NCBI GenBank assembly: GCA_035222895.1
Contig: JAVYIG010000040.1
Coordinates: 1,116,001-1,180,000 of the forward strand
Direction of reading: 5' to 3'
DNA: 64,000 nt
DNA from: Strongylocentrotus droebachiensis
Lineage: Eukaryota; Echinodermata; Echinoidea; Camarodonta; Strongylocentrotidae
This document shows, piece by piece, positions 1 through 10,577 of the stretch. A program made the translations under genes and the position numbers. The notes under the pieces are model-generated. The model saw only the letters and a program-made list of their open reading frames with translations. It was not told the origin of the DNA and did not search any database. Within the stretch, counting starts at the first letter, position 1; the number at the start of each line of letters is the position of its first letter.

Positions 1-235
1 CACAAATATCTTGCAAGACTCCACCATGCGGACACAAATCAGCGAGTTATTTATTCCATTTGGACTTGGTGGTATTATATTATGAAACGTTATCACGAAG
101 GCCATTTTGGATTACTTTTTTGTTCCCTAATATTATATTTCTATCATCGGTTTCGTGTTTGATGAGGGCGAAGTAAATTATGCTTTGTAAGAGTAAGACT
201 ATGGTATTTAGGGTTGAGCTAATAGTAACCTGACT

Positions 236-685
236 CAGGGGCGGATCTAGCTTTTTGCTAAGGGGGGGGGGTTTGACCAAAATAATGACGATGCGGAGCA
301 TCGTCCACGAGCCGCGAAGCGGCGAGCCGATTTTTTTTTGGGTGTTTATTTGAACCCCGTAAGTGATGTTTTCCTGGCATCTATTAACACAATGGAGACC
401 ATAAAAAGCAGTGCATGATAACGTCTTTTTAAATCAAGTAACAGTTTAATACACAGTTATATCCAGAGTTATCATGTGTTTGGTTAAGTTACCAGATGAG
501 TTGAATATCTTCTCACAATATTTGCACTTGAAAGGGTTTCTCTCCAGCGTGCGTTCTTTTTTCTTTCTTTTTTTCTTTTTTTCTTTCTTTTTTTCCCTTT
601 TTTTTTTTTTTTTTTTTTTTTTTGGGCCGCCCAAGGGGGGGGGGTTTAAACCTCCTAAACCCCCCCCCCCGTAGATCCGCGCCTG
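236..685. mobile_element. Short hAT-like TIR element with G-rich ends
   Basis: The ends are imperfect inverted repeats: left CAGGGGCGGATCTA, right ...TAGATCCGCGCCTG. The flanks TGACT (231-235 and 686-690) form a 5-bp duplication. The matching empty site, with TGACT once, is present at about 14470 and 18134. Inside are long G/C and poly-T runs and a degenerate zinc-finger fragment. There is no transposase, so it is non-autonomous. The superfamily is uncertain: hAT is suggested by the CAGGGGCG ends, but 5 bp is short for a hAT target duplication. Confidence 0.7.
441..548 (-). pseudogene. C2H2 zinc-finger gene fragment, frameshifted
   Basis: On the minus strand one frame reads THAGEKPF, the classic linker between C2H2 fingers. 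After a one-base shift another frame reads FKCKYCEKIFNSSGNLTKH, a finger with C-X2-C and the first zinc-binding His. The final His is replaced (HMITL). The fragment therefore has a frameshift and a lost ligand and is a relic. It sits wholly inside the short TIR element, which suggests the element captured a piece of a zinc-finger gene. The protein cannot be functional as it stands. Confidence 0.6.
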
Positions 686-895
686 TGACTACTTGTATGC
701 ACAATCTTTAAACCAAAGAGTGGCTTGCCAGACATATAGTGAACAGTGCAAAGTGAATCCCATCCACATATAATTGCCATTTTGCGTAGCAGGTGAAGCA
801 AATAGTCAATTGTATTAGGGTTTGGGAGGGAAACTTGCAAAAGTTAAAATACATGAGTAAACAGATCTATGCAGAGCAAGGTATTGAGTGATGGG

Positions 896-2426
896 CAAGG
901 GTGTCGATTTGTATCCGTGGTTGGGGGGGATGATAGGTGCCAAAATATTTTCTGCAATGGATGAAAGCAACCAAAGTGGTAGAAGCGTGTGGCAAGTTGC
1001 CCCCCTCCCAAGCGCGTAGCCAGGATTTAATTTCAGGGGGGGCGGTAGTGAGCACGCGAAGCGCGGTTCCTAGGGGGTTGGGTGCAGGGAGGGGGAGTCC
1101 CCCCCCCCCCCGCGCAAAGCGCGGAAGCTTTGACGTTTCACTAAATTATTAGAGAAAGAAGACGATTCGTTGAACCGTTCTCGACTCTTAATCCTTGTTT
1201 GAATCAAGATCCCCTTCCTCCGCGCGTAGCGGAAGCTCTGACGTTTCATTAGATTATTAAAGAAAGACGATTCGATGTACCATTCTCGACTCTTAATCCT
1301 TGTCTTAATTCATTTTTGCCCATTCCTGCGCGAAGCGGGGAAGCTTTCACATTTTATTACATTATTAGAGAAAGAAGACGATTTGTTGTATCGTGTCCTT
1401 CATAAATTCGGTTTCCCCCCTACCGCGCGAAGCGCGGAAGCTTTAATGTTTCAATAAATTATTACTCTTAATCCTTGTCTGTATTCATTTTCGCCCATTC
1501 TGCGCGTAGCGCGGAAGCTTTCACGTTTCATTAAATTATTAGTAAAAGAAGACGCTTCGTTGTATCGTTTACTTTGACGTTTCATTGGATTATTACTCTT
1601 AATCCACGTCTGAATTCAGTTGCCCCCTTAACAGAGAAAGAAGACGATTCGTTGTACTGTTCTCTATATTAATCCTTGTCTGAATTCAGTTTCCCCACTG
1701 AAAAAAGGTTGTGTCACAAATAAGTTGTGACATAATAATCTTTCTCCAAAAATGAAAAATGTTTTTAGGAAATATCAGGAAATAAAATGAGTGAAAAAAA
1801 TAAAAATAAAGATACAATGACGTGAATTTTAAAAAGGGTGAACGGAAACAACATAACAACTAGTGAACTATTTTATAAGTCATACTAATGTCCGAAAATC
1901 TTTCTCCTTGTCTCCGATCTCATCACGAAATCATCACAGAGTTCATCTATGTTTACACTGTCCAGGATTGTCTGATGTGCATTGCAGATTGCTACTTTTG
2001 TGCTTCGCGCTTAACATTTAGCTCGTTGCTTTTGATGCTGCGTCTTTGCATTTGGCGCACTGCATTTCTATGATGCTGTTGATTGAACAAATTGAATAAA
2101 TTCATCAATTCCTGATGAAGCCGTATGAGCGAGAATTCAATTTATTGTTGTCTCATATACGGTTGTCTTATTTACTTCGTATATATGTATGTATTATGAA
2201 AATGAGATAGCAAAATGTGTATATTGATGGTCATCTTGCGAGTAATAACCATTAACTACTCTCATCGGACTCTCATCATTAATTTTTCTCTTCATTTTTT
2301 AATTTTTTTTATGGTGAATTATTGGGGGGATGATTGTACAGGCCATCCCCCCACCTGAAATATTGGGGGGGGGGGGTATATCCCCCCCCCCCCCCCCCAT
2401 CCCCCCCCCCGGGATCGACACCCATG
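896..2426. mobile_element. hAT-like non-autonomous element with 8-bp target duplication
   Basis: Termini are CAAGGGTGTCGAT on the left and ATCGACACCCATG on the right. They are flanked by the exact 8-bp duplication GTGATGGG (888-895 and 2427-2434). Both later copies of the host segment (near 14753 and 18417) have GTGATGGG once, so the junctions are confirmed by empty sites. An 8-bp duplication with CA(G/A)GGGTG termini is typical of hAT. Inside is a tandem satellite (1009-1700), then AT-rich sequence and G/C homopolymers near 2330-2410. No transposase is recognised. Confidence 0.82.
1009..1700. repeat. Tandem satellite with GCGCGAAGCGCGG core, about 110-130 bp unit
   Basis: Five to six degenerate units share a palindromic core (CGCGAAGCGCG), then GGAAGCTTTGACGTTTCA, an AGAAGACGATTCGTTGTA block and CTCTTAATCCTTGTCTGAAT. 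The array opens with AGCGCGTAGCCAGGATT and GGGGCGGTAGTGAGCACG. The same opening and units appear at 6753-7735 inside a different transposon. No coding frame spans the units. Confidence 0.8.
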
Positions 2427-2939
2427 GTGATGGGATATAAACATCAATAGATGCCATAAAAGAATGATATTGCGAACTTGAGCTGCTGAACTTACTTTAT
2501 GTATTATACAAATAATGAATGGTTATGAGTTCAATAGTGCGAATATTTTCATGAGTTGAAAGATTAACATTCTATTCAACGAGGCGTCAGCCGAGTTGAA
2601 TAGAATTAACGTTAATCTTTTAACAAATTTGTTCAAAACAAACTGATAGAAATGGTTTATTTCCACTTTGCGAAAAATCCTTCAATGAATGGACTTTGTT
2701 ATCAAAGAAATAGTAATGACATAACTTTCTTGAGAATAAATACAGTATTTGTCCATGAGGGTTTTAGTTTATCTGTTCATACGCATGTTTTTTTCTTCGA
2801 TGTTATTCAGCTTTGCAGTCTAATAACTTATTATCATTGGCTTTCGTCTCATGTTGTCAAACACTATTCTGTTTCAGTTCAGACTAAGTTCTTGTAAAAT
2901 AAGAGTGATCGTAGTATTGGACTTTTCGACGAATACGTT

Positions 2940-3775
2940 CCCGGGAAAGCATGAACGTTCCAATATTCCCTCAGAATTATTAAGAATCCCTTTATTCCCC
3001 CAAAAGGGCGTTAAAGCAAATTAGCGAAATTTTCTTCTTTGTTTCCTCATCATGAAAGTCCCCAAATTGCTCTCAGATGTATATTGATCCCCGTTTGTCC
3101 CCAAAAGGAGCGTTAAGGCAAATTTGGGGAATATTCGAAAATCGCCACTTTTTGGCAAAGATAGCAAGGGTTTAGTTCATCATTTTCAAACCTCTCCGTT
3201 TTCTCATCATGAATGTCCCAAAATTCCTTAAGAATTATTATGACTACCGCTTATTCCCAAAAAGGGCGTTAGGGCAAATTTGGGATTAATTCGAAAATTG
3301 CCATTTTTTGGCCAAAAAATGAAAATTTTCAATCTTCTTTATTTCCTCATCATGAAAGTCCCAAATTGTCCTCTTAATTATGTTGATCCCCATTTGTTTC
3401 CCTAAAAGCGCGTAAGGGCAAATTTTGGATAAATTCGAAAATCGCTACTTTTTTGCAAAATTGACAAAGGGCTAATTCATCATTTTTGCGCGAAAAATTT
3501 CAATCCTCTCACTTTTCTCATCATAAAAGTCCTAAATTTTCCTCAGAATTATATTGATCCCCGCTTGTTCCCAAAACGGGAGTTCAGACAAAATTTGGGG
3601 AAAATTCGCAAATTGCCACTTTTGGGGCTAAATGCCAAGGGGTTAGTGAAAATGAACGTTTTTCATCATGGCAGTCCCAACATGCCCTGTGAGGCAATGA
3701 CGTCACAAACTGATAAGCAAATTGGCAATTTGTGTAGTGTTTTTATAACTTCCTTATTAGTTATCCGATTTCACT
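2940..3775. repeat. Degenerate tandem array, about 145-170 bp unit
   Basis: The phrase CATCATGAAAGTCCC recurs near 3048, 3205, 3348, 3519 and 3664. It is followed by a 'TGATCCCC.TTTGT.CCC.AAA' stretch and a 'TTTTTGGCCAAAA'-like core. It occupies the place where the later copies of the segment carry the 167-170 bp array, and the two share the GAAAATT...TTTTTGGCCAAAA core. They may be distant relatives. There is no gene. Confidence 0.65.
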
Positions 3776-4959
3776 AAAAACAAAAATTGCTGTTTCTCTA
3801 GTTTTTCTGCATCTATTCAAAGCAAATTATTTTTAAAGTGGACTTAGCCTTTAAGAGGAAGGTGTCCAATATACATCATAAATGTATATAGATTGAGGTT
3901 CTTATGACCCCTAAATACAGCTTTGAGGCTCGTTCTTCAATGCTTCACCTGGGGATGGCATTGCCATTGCAGCTATTTGTATTTTATGTATTTTGCTTTT
4001 CATGACTTCAAGATGGGGTGCCAAGAGAGCAGGGCTGAACCTTGGGAAATAATTGGGAATTAATTATTTGTTACATATACCTAATATTTCATCATTCACA
4101 ATCATAATATTAAAGGTAATACAAAGTTTTGGTATGGGGTCATGAATTTGGTTCTAATGAAGATATTGGAAGCATATGCGATCCTACAATATTCAGTGAT
4201 CATTGGTCAAGGTCAAGGTCAAGATATTAACTAAGCTATAAAACAATGTTTCCTGACTAAAATCGATCGATTAGCTTTGTCCGTTTGGAAATTATATATC
4301 GCAACTACATATTCTGAGATTTTCATGGTCTAACACACAAAATACAAGAAAACATACATTCTATTTTTGTCTTCTACTTTATTTCATGCGATGTATTACA
4401 TCAATTCATTCTCGAAGTTGATGTTTCATTCAAAACAATAATTTAATCAATCGAATTACAGCCTATATTGCACCTTAATAACATGATGCAGTTCATCCAT
4501 AATCCACATAAGCACATACATTTTAAAGGCATATTTACAGAGGCGGCAGAGCGACTTCCAAAGTGGGAGGGCACCAACAAAAAAGGGCACCCTCAAAGGG
4601 AAAATATTTTAAAAATTAGACATTGGTATATACCCCTATATTGTGATTACATGATCTGGGATGATTTCAATATTTGTTTCTCTTTATACATGTACATCAT
4701 ATAGGATATTGTTTAAGTATCATACTTTGCAGTTGCAGTTGTGATGGTCTATAAATTCATTTGCAAGCGAGCAAAGCGAGCGAGGACAAAATTTAAGATT
4801 TGTAGAGCCGCAGTGCCCAAAATTACATCTCATAAAGAGGAAAAACCCAATCCTGATGGGGTTATAAGCACATTCTCATAACGGAAGACTGAAAAGATCT
4901 TTGATAAGTTACATAATTATAACTTGTATAACTACTAGCGAGCCTAGCGAGCCAGCTTT

Positions 4960-5975
4960 GGGGAAAATTACTTTTAGTCTCTTGAAATTAGGGGCACGTT
5001 TAATGATGAGAGGAAAAGGGGACACTTATCGAAAATGCTAAGACACTTATTAGAAAAGAAAAGGAGCACGTGTCAAAGTACAAAGGCTAATTATCAGAGG
5101 TGAAAATGGGGCACTTCTTACACCTAAAAAAGAGGCATCCTGCAGGGATGAAAAGGAAATGGGCACTTGTCGACGGAAAAGAGGCACCCATCAGATTTTT
5201 ATTTAGAAAGGAAATTGGGCACATATCATTGTTCAAAGGGTTATGAGAAGGAAAAAGGGCATTATTAGGAAGGAAAAGGGGGACGTGTCAAAATAAAAGG
5301 GGTATTTATAAAAGATGAAAAGAGCACCTATCAGGAGGGGAAGGGGTACTTGTCAAAGTAAAACGGGTACCTCTTAGAATTGAATAGGATCATTTACCAG
5401 AGATGAAAAGGGGCATGAGCATGAAAAAGAAAAGGGACTATTTCCATAGGTGAAAGAGGGCATTTATGAGAAGGAGAAAGGGCTTTTTTTATGGGGGCAC
5501 ATATTAAAAAGAAAAGGGGGCACATGTGAAAATATAAGGTGCGCTTATCCACGTTAAAAAGGAGAAGGGGCACTTTTTACAAATGAAAAGGGAAACTTGT
5601 CAAGGCAAAAGGGGAACTTCTCATATAGGGCAATTATTAGAGGTGAAGGGGCTGCTTATCAAAAGTGAAAAGGGCACTTCTCGTACCTAAAAAGGGGAAC
5701 TTACTAGAGATTAAAAAAGGCACTTATGAGAATAGAAAATGGACACTTATTGCAAAGGAAAATGGGAACTTGTCAAAGGAAAAGGGGAACGTGTAAAAAT
5801 AAAAGTGGCAATTATCAGAGGTAGAAATGGGAAGGGGCACTTTTAAAAATTAATAGGGGCACTTGTCAAACTAAAAGGGGCACTGTTCCTATGTAAAAAG
5901 GGGCAATTTTCCTATGCAAAAAGGGGTACTTTAGGGTACTTGAATAAATGGGAGGACACTGTGCCCCTCCCCTCT
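4960..5975. repeat. Short-period degenerate array of GGGGCACTT-type units
   Basis: Over about 1 kb the sequence cycles with an irregular 25-45 bp spacing. The phrases are GAAAAGGGGCACTT, TATCAGAGGTG and GTCAAAGTAAAAGG. The strand is strongly purine-rich, with no long open frame. It probably belongs to an element starting near 4538 (CAGAGGCGGCAG), because the paralogous sequence at 20935 lacks all of this, but I could not pair its ends securely. Confidence 0.6.
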
Positions 5976-5979
5976 CCGC

Positions 5980-6165
5980 TTATCCAGCGACTGGCTGAGT
6001 CGTTGCGATTTTTTCGGAACCTCCAAAAAAAAAAAAATGTCCTCTTACCCCCCCCCCCCCCCCCCCCCCCCCCCGCTTATTCAGCGGCTGGCTGAGTCGT
6101 TGCGAAATTTTTGGCCCGATTAAAAAAAAAAAAAACTTGAAAAAATCCTGCGCACGCCACTGCCT
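5980..6165. repeat. Transposon-end module with AGCGGCTGGCTGAGTCG motif
   Basis: The motif GGCTGGCTGAGTCGTTGCGA occurs twice (about 5992 and 6083), separated by a poly-C run of 25 or more. Reverse-complement forms of the same module make up the tandem units of the element at 12413-12960. The stretch ends with CCTGCGCACGCCACTG, which looks like the terminus of a CAGTGGCG-type DNA transposon. No matching left end or target duplication was found. Confidence 0.5.
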
Positions 6166-6752
6166 CCTCATGTCATGCTTGTACTCTATTCTACCTTGAT
6201 CTTGCCTTATCTTAATTATAATATACTCGCATGGGGGAATAACTCTATAACCCTCAGGGTCAAAGTTAATGTTGTACGAAAACGAGCTGTTAGAATATTA
6301 AATAATGTTGGTTTTCTTGCCCATACAAATATACTTTTCCATAATTGTAATATTCTTAAAATATCTGACTTGCACTTATATAATATTGGAATATTTATGT
6401 ATGAACTATCGAAAGATAATTTTCCAGATGCTTTCGTCCCCCTTTTCAACGCAATAATACTATACATTCTTACCCTACTAGCAGGGGCGTCGCTAGACCT
6501 TTTTCAGGTTGGGGGGGGGGGGGGGTGTAGAGGCCAACGATTACCGACAAAACTAGCCACCAATTACCGACAAAATTAAATGTCCAATATCTACAAATTC
6601 AACCCTATAAACCTGGGGCCGAAGGCTAAATTGTTTTTCCAATGGACTATCTATAGTACTTGCATATGCGCAAAATGGTCATTTTCCTCGACGACATAAA
6701 TATACGAATTATTTTTTTCAATTTAGTCAGCATCATAGCTATCTATTTTAAT

Positions 6753-7735
6753 GCAGGCGCGGAGCTAGGATCTTATTTTAGGGAGGGGCGGTAGTGAGCA
6801 AGAGAATCACTTCAAAGCGCGCTCATTAGGGGGGTGTGGATGATGGGCTTCCCGCGCGAAGCGCGGAAGCTCAGACGTTTCCTTAAATTATTAAGAAAAG
6901 AAGACGATTAATTGTACCGTTTTTTAATGTTAATCTTTGGCTGAATGAATTCCCCCCCCCCTCCCGCGCGAAGCGCTAAAGCTTTGACCTTTCATTAAAT
7001 TATTATAAAAAGAAGACGATTTGCTCTACTGTTCTCGACTGTTTATCCTTGTTTGAATTCAGTTCCCCCCCCCCCTCCCGCGCAAGCTTTGACGTTTCAT
7101 TAAATTATGAGACTGAAAAGCAGACGATTCGGTGTACTGTTCTCGACTCTTAATCCTTGTCTGAATTCAGTTTCTCCCCCTCCCGCGCGAAGCGCGGAAG
7201 CTTTGACGTTTCACTAAATTATGAGAAAAAGCAGACGATTCGATGTACTGTTCTCGACTCTTAATACTTATCTGAATGAAGCTTCCCCCTCCCGAGCGAA
7301 GCGCAGAAATTTTGACGTTTCATTAAATTATAAGAGAAAGAACACGATTCGTCGTACCGTTTTCGACTCTTAATAAGCCCTATTCATCTGAATTCAGTTT
7401 CCCCCTCTCGCGCAAAGCGCGAAAGCTTTGACGTTTCCTCATATTGTTAGATGAAGATCACGATTCGTCGTACCGTTTTCGACTTTTAATAAGCCCTATT
7501 TGTCTGAATTCAGTTTCCCATTCTCGCGCGAAGCGCGGAAGCTTTGACGTTTCCTTAAATTATTAGAGAAGGAAGACGATTTGTTGTACCGTTCTCGACT
7601 CGTCTTAATGAAGTTTCCTCTTCCGCGCGAAGCGCGGAATTTTTGGCGTTTCATCACAATATAAAGAAAGGAAGACGATTCGTCGTACCGTTGTTGACTC
7701 TTAAACCTTGTTTGAATTTAGTTTCCCCGAAAATT
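6753..7735. repeat. Tandem satellite with GCGCGAAGCGCGG core, second locus
   Basis: Eight or nine units of about 110-115 bp carry CGCGAAGCGCGGAAGC, then TTTGACGTTTCA..AAATTAT, AAGACGATTCGTTGTACCG, TTCTCGACTCTTAAT and TGTCTGAATTCAGTTTCC. The array opens with GGCGCGGAGCTAGGATCT, the counterpart of the opening at 1009. It is the same satellite as at 1009-1700, but in a different host transposon. Confidence 0.82.
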
Positions 7736-8102
7736 TTAAACCTCTGATTTCTTTAGCTGATATTATAGGAAAGTGAAACTTCGAGAAAATACAAGTATTG
7801 TAGTTGTAGTCACTCTCGAAGTCGTCACAGCGTATAAGAAGTCACAGTTCGTAGGGAAAAAAACTTGTCGGCCGACCGACAATATACATCTCACCGACTT
7901 CAAACTTCTGCATTGATATAGTACACGAGGATCGAGCAAGAATACCGACACAGCTGACCCGACACAGCAACATATTTACCCGTGTCTTTCTCGCTCCCTC
8001 GACGAGACGACTCCACCCAACAACCCCCTTCTCTCTTTTACTCCCACTCCTCCTCTCTCAGACTTTTACCTCCCCTCTCTCTCCTCTCTTTCATCCCCTG
8101 TT

Positions 8103-8330
8103 TCTTTTGTATCCATTTCACTCTTTTTTCTTCTTTTCTTTCTTTTCTTTCTTTTCTTTCTTTTCCTTTCTTTTCTCTCCTCCCTCTTATTATTTTTCTT
8201 TCTTCTCTTTTCTTTCTTTTCTTTTCCTTTCTTTCCTTTCTTTTCCTTTCTTTCTTTTCTTTTCCTTTTCCTTTTTTCTTTTCTTTCCCTTTCCCTCTCT
8301 TTTTCCCCCTCCCCCTTTTCTCTTTTTCCC
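8103..8330. repeat. Polypyrimidine tract (TTTTC/TTTCT)n
   Basis: About 230 bp are almost entirely C and T on the plus strand (units TTTCTTTTC, TTTCCTTTC). The long frames here (Phe/Ser/Leu-rich on plus, Lys/Arg/Glu-rich on minus) are artefacts of the repeat. A second pyrimidine-rich stretch (CTT/CCT) lies at 8665-8735. Confidence 0.85.
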
Positions 8331-8891
8331 GACGGCAGCGCAAGTTTACCGACAATATCCTGACAGGTGGGGGGTGTCGCACCCCCACCCCCCCCCCTTT
8401 GGCGACGCCCCTGCCTACTAAACCATCAAACCATTTTCATCTCCCTCTAACTCGCACCGTTTTTGCTAACAAAACAATTATTTTTACTGGACCCAAATTC
8501 TGGAACAGCCTGAATAACGAACTAGTTATAAGCCCCTCAATTAATTCACTTAAATGAAAGCTCAGGTGCTTCCTTTTAAGTAAGTATGTATAAAAGTAAT
8601 TTTGATGTCGCGCTGGATCGTACAGGTGGTCGTACAGGTGGTTATACAGTCTTTGTTTTTTGCTTTCTCTTATTCTTCTTCTGCCTCTTCTTCTTCCACT
8701 TCTTTTTCGTCTTCCTCTTTCTTCCCTTCTTCACCTTCTCCTACTTATCTCTATTATATTATTCTCTTACTCTTTATTTCTATTTTTCGTTTCTTCTCAA
8801 ATTCACTCTCCTTGTGCGTCTCTAGAATCTCATTCTATACTACTCGGTTTTCGCCTCCTATAATACCTTTTAAATCCAGACCTACTATATA

Positions 8892-10007
8892 CAGTGTGAG
8901 TCAAAAAAAACTTTACACCTAGAAAAATGCTAATAATTTTAAGAATCATTTATGAAAAGTAAATTATTATACACCATATGAAAGAGTGTTTCATCCCAAA
9001 TCGTTTGGTACCATTTTGGGTGGTATGTGTTCACGCTTGGATAAATAGGAGGCATTGTTTGCGAGAGTGCAAAAATCGACTTGCGCCAAATAATGCTTAT
9101 GTGATGTTTGAATAAAACAATTGGGATTTCGGTATTAATTCGGTCTTTGCAGATCCAAATAACATCCCTACCAAAATTAATCATGTCACACATATCAAAA
9201 CACACACAGAGTCACACTTAATAAGTCACACAAACACACGCCACACTCGCACATACACACACACACACACGCACACACTCGCATAGCAAATTTAGATGTG
9301 ACAGTTTGGATCGGCCTTCTTGGAAATGGAAGTCTTCTTGGACCCTTCTTCTTTGAACAGACAGTGAATGGGGAGCGCTATCTAAGAATGATAGATGATC
9401 AGGTTGTCCCGGCTCTGGATCAGATGGCACGATTTAGGCGTCAGAGAAACGGTCCTTTCAGGCACCTTTGGTGGGCACAAGAAGGTTCCCTGCTCACAGG
9501 ACAAGGATTGTGATGACCAGGTTGAGAGAACTCTTCGGGAACAGGATCATCGCTCTGAACGAACCTGTGGAGTGGCCACGTCGATCCCCGGACCTAACAC
9601 CGCTTGATTTTTTCGTCTGGGGTTACCTCAAGTCTCGGGTGTACCAGAGCCCACCTGCGAACCTCAACGACCTACGAGAGAGGATCAGGATTGAGAGCGA
9701 AGCACTTGGGAGAGACAGGCGCATGCTTCGTCGAGTGTTTCAGGAGATGCTCCATCGCGCTAGAAAGTGCATCGTAAGGGACGGAGGTCATGTCGAGGAG
9801 TAGATGAACGGACAGTTACTTGCTGGTCACAAATGAAGCTTCAAAGGATCCATGATGATAAGCATTTGAATTAACATTATCATCATAATTATGATGATCG
9901 TTAACAATTTGAAGATCAAGTATTTTACTCCAAATGAACACCATTATCATATGTTTGTGTGTGTGCTCGTGTGTGTGGGTGGGTGTGTTAGTGTGTGTGT
10001 TTCATAT

Positions 10008-10038
<31 letters not shown>

Positions 10039-10290
10039 ACTTTGCTACTGAAAAAAGCATCTGTAATGCATCTCATTTCATACATTCAATTCATTCTCTC
10101 ACTTTAATACTTTGGCGCAATTCGATTATTGCACTCTCGCAAACAATACCTCCTGTTCATCCAAGCGTGAACACATACCACCCAAAAATGGTACACTCTT
10201 TCATATGATGTATAATACTTCACTGGTCATAAATTATTTTTTAAATTATTAGTAATTTCCTAGGTGTAAAGTTTTTTTTGACTCACACTG
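8892..10290 (+). mobile_element. Tc1/mariner-superfamily element with perfect 31-bp outer TIRs
   Basis: The first 31 bases (CAGTGTGAGTC, A8, CTTTACACCTAG) are the exact reverse complement of the last 31 (10260-10290). The flanks are TA on both sides, the target of this superfamily. The inverted similarity continues inward, imperfectly, for roughly 380 bp per side. It includes a GTGTTCACGCTTGGAT block, a TTGCGAGAGTGCAA block, and a CA-rich microsatellite on the left mirrored by a TG-rich one on the right. Only a broken transposase fragment (9290-9803) remains between the arms, so the copy is non-autonomous. Confidence 0.85.
9290..9803 (+). pseudogene. Tc1/mariner-type DDE transposase fragment, frameshifted and 5'-truncated
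   Basis: One frame (9298-9513) carries the middle of a DDE domain (a GERYLRMIDDQVVPAL stretch). An overlapping frame (9468-9803) carries EWPRRSPDLTPLDFFVWGYL, the signature around the last catalytic residue, followed by a KSRVYQSPP...LRERI tail. The join needs a frameshift near 9470. The N-terminal helix-turn-helix DNA-binding region is missing: what lies upstream is the inverted-repeat arm and CA repeats. It stops at TAG after HVEE. It cannot encode an active enzyme. Confidence 0.78.
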
Positions 10291-10577
10291 TAGTGTTACT
10301 CAGTACGGGTGTCTATTCACATACAAGCTATGCTTTTTATTTAGGCTCCCCATATTTTAAATTGTCCTACCTAGCCTGTTATATATACATATTTCGAAAT
10401 TTCGTACTTAATTTCCGTACATTATATTTGATTTGAAATCTCCAATTTTTTTTTTCTTGTGTGAAATCTATTCTTATAATAATATACGCCTGTATAAAAA
10501 AATATATATAAACTGTTTTTCTATGTAAATGTGGAATAAATAAAACGTAAAAACTTCAAAATAAACTTCAGTCATGC

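Larger units (their letters stand above)
1..4592. repeat. Diverged, TE-riddled copy of the 13.3-20.9 kb duplicated segment
   Basis: Blocks of this stretch match the duplicated segment further on, in the same order. Positions 1-235 match 13860-13890 plus 14273-14470, 686-895 match 14471-14760, 2427-2505 match 14753-14830, 2630-2720 match 15115-15190, and 4021-4592 match 20485-20935. The copy has lost about 380 bp near position 40. It is interrupted by the elements at 236-685 and 896-2426, and carries a different tandem array at 2940-3775. It is clearly older than the two near-identical copies. No gene is supported here. Confidence 0.75.
6482..8413. mobile_element. hAT-like non-autonomous element nested in the LINE
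   Basis: The left end CAGGGGCGTCGCTAG and the right end GGCGACGCCCCTG are inverted. The flanks CCTACTAG (6474-6481) and CCTACTAA (8414-8421) match at 7 of 8 positions, consistent with a hAT target duplication. Contents in order: poly-G run, a satellite (6753-7735), AT-rich sequence, and a polypyrimidine block (8103-8330). A G-rich tail closes the element. No transposase domain is visible. The insertion split a LINE reading frame. Confidence 0.75.
6172..8600 (+). pseudogene. CR1/Jockey-like LINE, C-terminal part of reverse transcriptase ORF, interrupted
   Basis: The frame 6175-6460 encodes the region downstream of a non-LTR reverse transcriptase domain (TLILPYLNYNILAWGN, then NVVRKRAVRILNN). 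After a transposon insertion the same frame resumes at 8421 with a TRT...FTGPKFWNSLNNEL segment, typical of the last hundred residues of these ORFs. The sequence flanking the insertion joins to give the family's HSYPT motif. The element lacks its 5' part and is not functional. Its 3' UTR may continue past the mariner-like element to about 10550, which is inferred only from AT-rich sequence and an AATAAATAAA tail. Confidence 0.75.

Noticed and set aside
446..704. Lys/Glu-rich and Phe-rich frames over the poly-T/poly-C stretch
   Set aside because: They are translations of homopolymers; only the short zinc-finger relic beside them has meaning.
8038..8557. Long Ser/Phe/Leu-rich frame (plus) and Arg/Lys/Glu-rich frame (minus)
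   Set aside because: Both are produced by the polypyrimidine tract within a transposon; only the last part of the plus frame (8421-8557) is real, as LINE remnant.
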